Source: Akebia trifoliata (Eukaryota > Streptophyta > Magnoliopsida > Ranunculales > Lardizabalaceae). Taken from it: DNA of 64,000 nucleotides. This document shows positions 58,850 through 64,000 of this stretch, piece by piece. How positions within the stretch are numbered: the stretch's first letter is position 1; each line of letters begins with the position of its first letter. A program made the translations under genes and the position numbers. The stretch spans positions 16,249,602-16,313,601 of the forward strand of contig CM030715.1 of the NCBI GenBank assembly GCA_017979445.1. The letters run 5' to 3'. Under the pieces are notes generated by a model. The model was not told the DNA's origin, did not search any database, and was given only the letters and a program-made list of their open reading frames with translations.

Positions 58850-59765
58850 ATTTTGATTTATCGTAATTGTTGGATCGAGTTGGACTGGGTCATTATGAAT
58901 CATTGCCCATTTAAAATAAATTCTTTATTGGGTTGGTGCACCCAGTGATATGATAACCTTGAATCAGATTAAACAAAAAGTTTGGTTATCTGAGGACAAA
59001 ACTGTACATTCCTGATCTCATAATTTGCAGGGTCTATTTCCAACAAACAACCAGAGAACACCCACGATAAGTTCGAGTCGTGACCTATAGGGAGGTTTCT
59101 AGACTCTAGGTTTACTATGCACAATGCAATTTACCTGGTCACCCTTACCCAAGTACACCTATATATCTCTCGAGTTTGCTCAATTAGACGGTACGTGGTA
59201 ACTTGGTTTTATATACTATATAGGTGATAATCTAAAAGCTCAAACCCACTTCTCTGAAGTCAAAAGCAGTCAGTTTAACCCCCAATTGAGAGGTGGTGCA
59301 CAATGCTGAGCAAGGGCCCTCTTAGATACCTCTCCTCTAGAATAGACGTAATTTATCTCCTTCGTACAGTAGGGTACAGCGGGACAGGATCTTGCTTAGG
59401 CATTGATTTTGACTAAGAAGTATAGTTGGTGAACTTAAACTAACTTTGATACCAAATCTACGATTGGCGATCGGGACAAGTGACATTGCGACTTATAATA
59501 GGACAAAGGCTCAGGTCACCCCAACATGGGTGCATCGATATACCTTCCAGTGTCACCTGATCAAACGGTACTGATGCCCCAGTTTTATATACCATAAAGG
59601 TACGTGACTGGAATTGTGATTTTCATGCATGACGTCGCATCTCACAAGGATTCCGGACCATACACTAGTGCCACATTGGCTAGAAGGGACATGCAAGCGT
59701 GCAATGCAACAAAATAAACGTGATAGTGGTGTGTGCCAAGTAGGGCGGGGTGTGCCCGAGGCATT
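58850..59765 (-). repeat. Conserved leader block in element D
   Basis: Inverted match to A 29985-31000 and B 43620-44640, including the GGCACACCCC..CC...GCACAC start, the CACGT/ACTAGTGCCAC modules and the GTACAGTAGGGTACAG landmark (59365). Confidence 0.75.
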
Positions 59766-61080
59766 TTTTCAGATAAATGGGCCTATGGGCCAGATCAGAT
59801 GATTACAACATGGAAATCAAATAAATATTGATCAAAATACAAAGTATCCATAGCATCAAAATCAAGATCAAGGCATGCACATCAAAATATATATCAATCA
59901 AGATCATGGCATATCAAATAGGCAATCAATCAAGGTATTGCAAAAGAGAATGATGATCAATCAATTAGGATAGCACAAAAATAATATCAATCATTGAGAT
60001 ATACACAAATATTTTTTTTATGGTCCAATCGAGGATCATTTTGGATGACTCAAAACAAATTGAGATTTCAACGAACATTGAATTGAGGATAAATTGATGG
60101 TTGTTAAGATAAGGAGTGATGAACATTTTTTTTTTTTAAAGACATGTATAGCAAATCTTTTGAGAACATAGACTAACTTGAATAACTCATAAGGTTTCAA
60201 ATTCTACTTGAGGGGTCATTAAGCCAACATGGTCATCTCATTGGTAATCTAATACCATAGCTTTTTATATTTAATGAAAAAGCTTGAATTCAAAAGTGAA
60301 ATTCACATTTTTTTACTCTAATCCAATGTTTTGAAAATGAGCGGCTATGAAATCAAATTTAAAATCAAAATTCGAAATGAAAATTAATTTTTAAAAATTA
60401 TCTTGAAATTCTCTTTTTTTTTTTAGTTTGTAAAATTTCATCCGTCATATGCACATGACATTGGATCACCTTTTTGGGTGCCACGTGGGGAGGTCAATGA
60501 CCCTTAGTAAGAAAAAAAAAACTTACTAAGCTAGTAAGACTAGACCATTCTTATTTTATTTTTTTTCTTTAAAGTCTACGTTGCTGCCAACAACACTTAC
60601 AACCCATAACTCAGACAAATTAAAAAAAAAAAAAAAAAAACTGAAGAATTTCGTCTTCCATGCACCTATAGCATTGAAACATGGTTTGCAATGGCCCAAA
60701 GACCCTTAGTAAAAATTAAATCTCACTAGGTTAGTGATGCTAGCAAGCTTCCCTTTTTTTCTTGTTATTGCTTAACAGCACACACCTTCGCTGTTTTTTA
60801 TTTGGCTGCTAGCAAGTTTATATTTTTTTCTTCAAAATTGTTGTGGCTGCCAGTACAACACACACGTACAAAAAAACAAAAAAGAAAAAAACTTTTCTTT
60901 TTATATATGTTGCTGCCAGCAACATACAACTCATCAGCAACACACTTCATTATCTTTTTCTTCTTTTTATTTTATTATACATGTTGCTGCCAGCCACATA
61001 ACACTCAAAATTTTTATCTTTTCATTATGTTGCTAGGAGCACACTCACAACCTCTTTCAAAGACATGTCTGCGTTAAAAA
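59766..61080 (-). repeat. Element D leader with GTTGCTGCC palindromes
   Basis: 59766-60560 is AT-rich, with a G-box-like CCACGTGG at 60481-60488 and a leader hairpin (GATCATTTTGGATGA, about 60022). Between 60580 and 61045 a GTTGCTGCCAGCAAC-type palindrome recurs about five to seven times (60581, 60842, 60910, 60982, 61027 and weaker copies), separated by CACAC-rich and T-rich spacers. No gene. Confidence 0.6.
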
Positions 61081-61196
61081 TCAACGAATCCCTCAACCTA
61101 TTAAACGATAAAACGCTTCTACTTCGAACATAATAAATAGGACATCTATGTTAACCACACAGTCAAGGAACAAAACGGCATCAAGAAAACAGCGAC

Positions 61197-61543
61197 CACA
61201 CCAGATTCAATGGTGATGGAGGTGATCTGTTTCACCACGTCAGCAGAGCTAATGAGGTCTATCAGTCATTTGCGTACGCGGAATTCAAATCAATCTCATG
61301 TGTTCGTTCTTTTACCTGTTCACCACAAGAAGATTTCCAGATAGTGATATGGAGAACCTTAGTGGGCATTCTCACTAGTCCCTTGACTTTCAACTGTTTG
61401 TCCATTGCTCCACGAACCAGTTTTGCACCTATTTTGTCGAGATTCTTGACGTTCTTAGGGGAAAGGGTGATCCTGATACGGTGAAATGTCTCTTGGGTTT
61501 CCTCAAACCCAGGCTTTGTAGGCTTCGTCCTTACATACACCAT
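61197..61543 (-). pseudogene. RPS20: Captured 40S ribosomal protein S20 (uS10) pseudogene
   Basis: Minus strand, same orientation as D, in its leader. From ATG at 61543-61541 the frame reads [15 protein letters not shown] and later [47 protein letters not shown]. This is the N-terminal two thirds of plant 40S ribosomal protein S20 (uS10 family, about 120 residues), a component of the small subunit head. A frameshift near 61300 ends this frame, but the next frame continues with RFEFRV.K, an in-frame stop, then [20 protein letters not shown] to about 61197, so nearly the whole coding region is present. The upstream (CT)n and CTCTACGTGTG stretch looks like its 5' UTR. No intron interrupts it, suggesting capture through RNA. 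It is not translatable as S20. Confidence 0.9.
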
Positions 61544-61581
61544 GATCAATTCTGAATGTGACTTTGTTTTCTTACACACGT

Positions 61582-61595
61582 AGAGAGAGAAAGAA

Positions 61596-61629
<34 letters not shown>

Positions 61630-61630
61630 G
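61582..61630 (-). repeat. (CT)n microsatellite upstream of the S20 pseudogene
   Basis: GA repeats on +, CT on the element strand, 40-90 bases before the pseudogene ATG. CT-rich 5' UTRs are usual in plant ribosomal protein genes, so it was probably captured together with the gene. A similar tract lies at 28100-28130 in A. Confidence 0.75.
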
Positions 61631-62383
61631 TGAGAGGGACGTCCCTCTCTTTTTTTCTTTGATGTCCTCTTCTTTGGATATGTGGAGAAGAAGATAGAAA
61701 TAAAAAAAAAATATTTTCTGTTAATGGCACAGCACACGTAAGTGCTGTTTTATTTTTTGTGATTTTTTTTGCAATTTTTTTTCTGGAATCCCCTCCTCAT
61801 CACAAAAAACTTTAAAAAAACAAATTTTCTTGTTTCTTAACACATCACTCACAAATAATTTATTTCCACAACTTATCTCATATGCATATTAACGTGCTAA
61901 AAAAAAGATTTTCATCTAAAAACAGATTTTAATCCAAAAAAAAAAAAAAATTTAAATTCTATGGCTCCTCATCCCAACCACCATCATTCCGTCCTCAATT
62001 CATATGTCAATTTGAATATTTCATTGTTTAGAGTCATCCCAAAATGACCCTAGATTGAATCATAGAAAGTGATACTCCAAAATAACATATCCAAAATCAA
62101 TTCAAATAATGCCAAGAGAATATAATACAACCTAAAAATAAAAAATAAAAAAATGGGTCAACAATCATTACCTTCTTGAAATCCTGCATTATTTAGGGTC
62201 ATTCCAAATGACCCTAGATTGAATCATAAAAAATGTGCTAAAACAAAATATTCACCATTCAAACAAGTAATCAATAATCGAGCAAAAAAGAATGATAAAA
62301 AATAAAAATAAACAAAGAAACAAACAACTAAAAATAAAATTAAAAACTAGGTCATTCTGGCAATGCTTCCCATACCTCAATAA
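61631..62383 (-). repeat. Element D leader next to PBS with duplicated hairpins
   Basis: Two copies of a ~160-bp module (about 61990-62080 and 62160-62240). Each has an inverted repeat: TAGGGTCATT/AATGACCCTA with a 3-base loop at 62189-62211 (perfect, 10 bp), and a slightly decayed one at about 62028-62052. Related hairpins are in A and B leaders. No gene. Confidence 0.65.
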
Positions 62384-62401
62384 TCCCCAGTGGAGTCACC
62401 A
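62384..62401 (-). other. Primer binding site of element D
   Basis: TGGTGACTCCACTGGGGA on the minus strand, one base after the LTR; a single change from the A/B site. Confidence 0.8.
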
Positions 62402-62402
62402 C

Positions 62403-63975
62403 TAAAAACGTCCTCAATCCGCGGGGTGTGCGGATCCGCTTTTGATTTTCGAGATTTGGGAGTCGCCACCTAGTTATTACCGTCTAGGAACCAAGAATTG
62501 ACTCAAGATGGATAAAAATAACTAATCTACAAAAAAAAACTAAGTCCGAGAATCACGTTACGGGGTTGGAAGGTGTTAGACACCAACCCCGCCCGACAAA
62601 CGTTGGTCTCTACTATTTCCCAAGAAGATTACATTGCTAAAAAAATCTAAAATAAATAAATAAAACAAATAAAAAAGATAAAAGAAAAATATACCTATAC
62701 AATCGTAACACTTTATTCCCTCAGAACTGGTAGAATGATTCTTTGTAAGATACTCCTTACTTTGTTTCTGTCACTAGATCTGCTCCAGATCTCCAAGATG
62801 AAGTACTTCGTTCTTAAATCTAAGTGTTTCCTAAATTTATTGATGGAGTTCTGAGTATTTTGTGGAGAGTTTGTGAATAAAAACTAAGGTTTGGATGATA
62901 GATAAGGGGTTAGGACTTCAAAATCAAGGTTTTGTGAAGGCTAAGGAGGCTTTTAACCTACTTTTTCTAGGATTTTCTTTGACCTACGAAATTAGGTTGT
63001 GGAGGCTCTCTATTTATAAAGTTTTTTAGGTAGAGTTAATGTTTTATTAGGTTTCTTTTAGATAAAATAAATTATGATTTTGATTTTAGTCTTATGAGAT
63101 TGACTTGGTCTTTTTAGATTAGGATTTTAATTAGGGTTTTAACTTAAGTCTTATAAGATTGACTTGGTTTCTTTATATTAGGGTTTTAATTAGGGTTTTG
63201 ACTTAATTCTTATAAGATTGACTTGGTTTCTTTAGATTAAGGTTTTGACTTAAGTCTTATGAGATTGACTTGATTTCTTTATATTAGGATTTTGACTTAA
63301 GTCTTATGAGATTGACTTGGTTTTGATTTTTAAATTAATTTTATTAAGATTTCACTTTACGTTAATTAATGTTTTATTTATTAATTTCAAAATTTTAAAT
63401 TGTTAAAATTAGAAAATTATCATTTTGCCCCTGAAGAGAACTTTTGCGTTTCAAGTCATTTTTCGATGTTCCGGGATGTTTTGGAACTGATTTTTCGTAA
63501 GAAATTCAATAGGATTATGGATTTGTGTCACTTATAAAAAAATTTGGCGTGAAATGATTGTCAATCCTTATGAGGGGTATTTTTATAATTTTGTCAAATT
63601 TAGTGAAAATTGGCAAAATGGTTTATTTGATTTCATTTTGTTGTTTTATGTGTTCAAATAGGTTTTCCTAAGCATAAGGGGGCTCTAAAGATGTTTTGAT
63701 ATTAGGAATATTTTGGTAATTTGATCATTTTTTTGTGATTTTTATCGTAAAGCTTCTTTTTATCTGTAAAATGATGATTTCTATGTTTTTGGGATTATAT
63801 TTTCCTATCTTAGCGTGGTTTCTATAGTTTTGTTAGTTTGAGATACCTCATCCAAATTTCTGAAACATATCTAGTAACAAAATAGAACATTGAAATAATC
63901 ATCCATCATTGGAAACCGTTGCGATTGGGTTGACGAGTTGATTAATCAAGTGAGTGCAAAAATGGGGTGTCTACA
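62403..63975 (-). repeat. 5' LTR of element D
   Basis: 1573 bp, minus strand, TGTAGACACCCC (from 63975) to ...GACGTTTTTA (62403; terminal CA decayed to TA). TATA-like CTTTATAAATAG at 63010-63021, TTGACT-rich array at about 63070-63330, GGTTGG-type hairpin at about 62564-62589. Confidence 0.9.
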
Positions 63976-63980
63976 AATGT

Positions 63981-64000
63981 GAATCCATGGTCTTTCTAAC
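63981..64000 (-). pseudogene. Element C pol, fragment upstream of insertion D
   Basis: The last 20 bases encode, on the minus strand, the PWIH part of the conserved region that continues across insertion D into ..GAIPSSLHQ at 53320. C's protease, gag and 5' LTR are therefore expected to the right of the window. Confidence 0.7.

Larger units (their letters stand above)
53326..63975 (-). mobile_element. Element D: old non-autonomous element with captured gene
   Basis: 10.65 kb, minus strand, with perfect target duplication AATGT at 53321-53325 and 63976-63980. 5' LTR 62403-63975; 3' LTR 53326-54690, which has lost its first ~185 bp together with the PPT. It shares leader and 3' region blocks with A and B and holds a small pol remnant (57240-57930) and a 40S ribosomal protein S20 pseudogene (61197-61543). 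LTR divergence looks like 10% or more, so it is older than A and B. It interrupts C between protease and RT: the pol frames on the two sides (63981-64000 and 53320 downward) join into the conserved PWIH...SSLHQ region of plant gypsy pol. Confidence 0.92.
20697..64000 (-). mobile_element. Element C: old Tat-lineage Ty3/gypsy host element
   Basis: C is reconstructed from four pieces on the minus strand: 63976-64000, 50249-53320 (with the target repeats), 38290-40462 and 20697-25620. They give, in order, a post-protease linker, RT, RNase H, a second RNase H, integrase ending KKYYA-stop at 38897, a spacer, an opposite-strand DUF7745-type ORF remnant, a PPT and the 3' LTR. Two RNase H domains and an antisense ORF behind integrase are described hallmarks of the Tat lineage. 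Insertions D, B and A account for the other 33 kb. About 10 kb of C itself is visible; its gag, protease and 5' LTR lie to the right. Stops, frameshifts and changed active-site residues show that C is dead. Confidence 0.88.

Noticed and set aside
1..64000. CRISPR arrays, rRNA and full tRNA genes
   Set aside because: Regular tandem repeats here lack unique spacers, and only short primer-binding-site complements to tRNA ends were seen.

Overview
The window is plant nuclear heterochromatin-type DNA: AT-rich, with no intact cellular gene, and built almost entirely from LTR retrotransposons inserted into one another. The Ty3/gypsy Tat/Ogre-type pol fragments, the TGTAGACACC...TTTCA LTRs, the tRNA-iMet-type primer site in one element and a plant ribosomal-protein pseudogene all point to a flowering plant. 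I cannot name the species.

Left part (1-20696). The 3' end of an old + strand element (F) opens the window; its 3' LTR (257-3806 plus 14704-14853) is split by element E (3807-14703, minus strand). E has ~3 kb LTRs, an iMet-type PBS, a PPT and a short internal domain with no coding capacity I can recognise, so it resembles a LARD. E's 3' LTR carries a solo LTR (4288-5812) of the A/B/D family. The stretch 14854-20696 holds LTR debris and AT-rich DNA without a gene.

Right part (20697-64000). This is one old minus-strand Tat-lineage element, C, whose 5' end lies beyond the right edge. In C's own 5'-3' order the window shows: a post-protease linker, reverse transcriptase, RNase H, a second (archaeal-type) RNase H, integrase, a noncoding spacer, an opposite-strand ORF remnant of DUF7745 type, a PPT and the 3' LTR. 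Three younger elements sit inside C, each with TG...CA-type ends and a perfect 5-bp target duplication: D (53326-63975, minus, AATGT) just after the protease; B (40463-50243, plus, CATAC) within the second RNase H; A (25621-38284, plus, TTGGA) in the spacer behind integrase.

A, B and D are one related set of non-autonomous elements. A keeps only gag (a TR-GAG-type layout), B has lost gag and codes for nothing, and D keeps a short pol remnant plus a captured 40S ribosomal protein S20 (uS10) pseudogene. All three carry a long repeat-rich leader and a hypervariable 3' region with tandem arrays, a known hallmark of Tat/Ogre elements. LTR divergence (hand comparison) suggests the order C first, then D, A and B.

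The most interesting signal is RNA- or DNA-level structure conserved by compensatory change. One case is a hairpin near the LTR 3' end whose outer stem differs between families but stays paired. Another is a set of tandem 3'-UTR hairpins whose stems covary from unit to unit.
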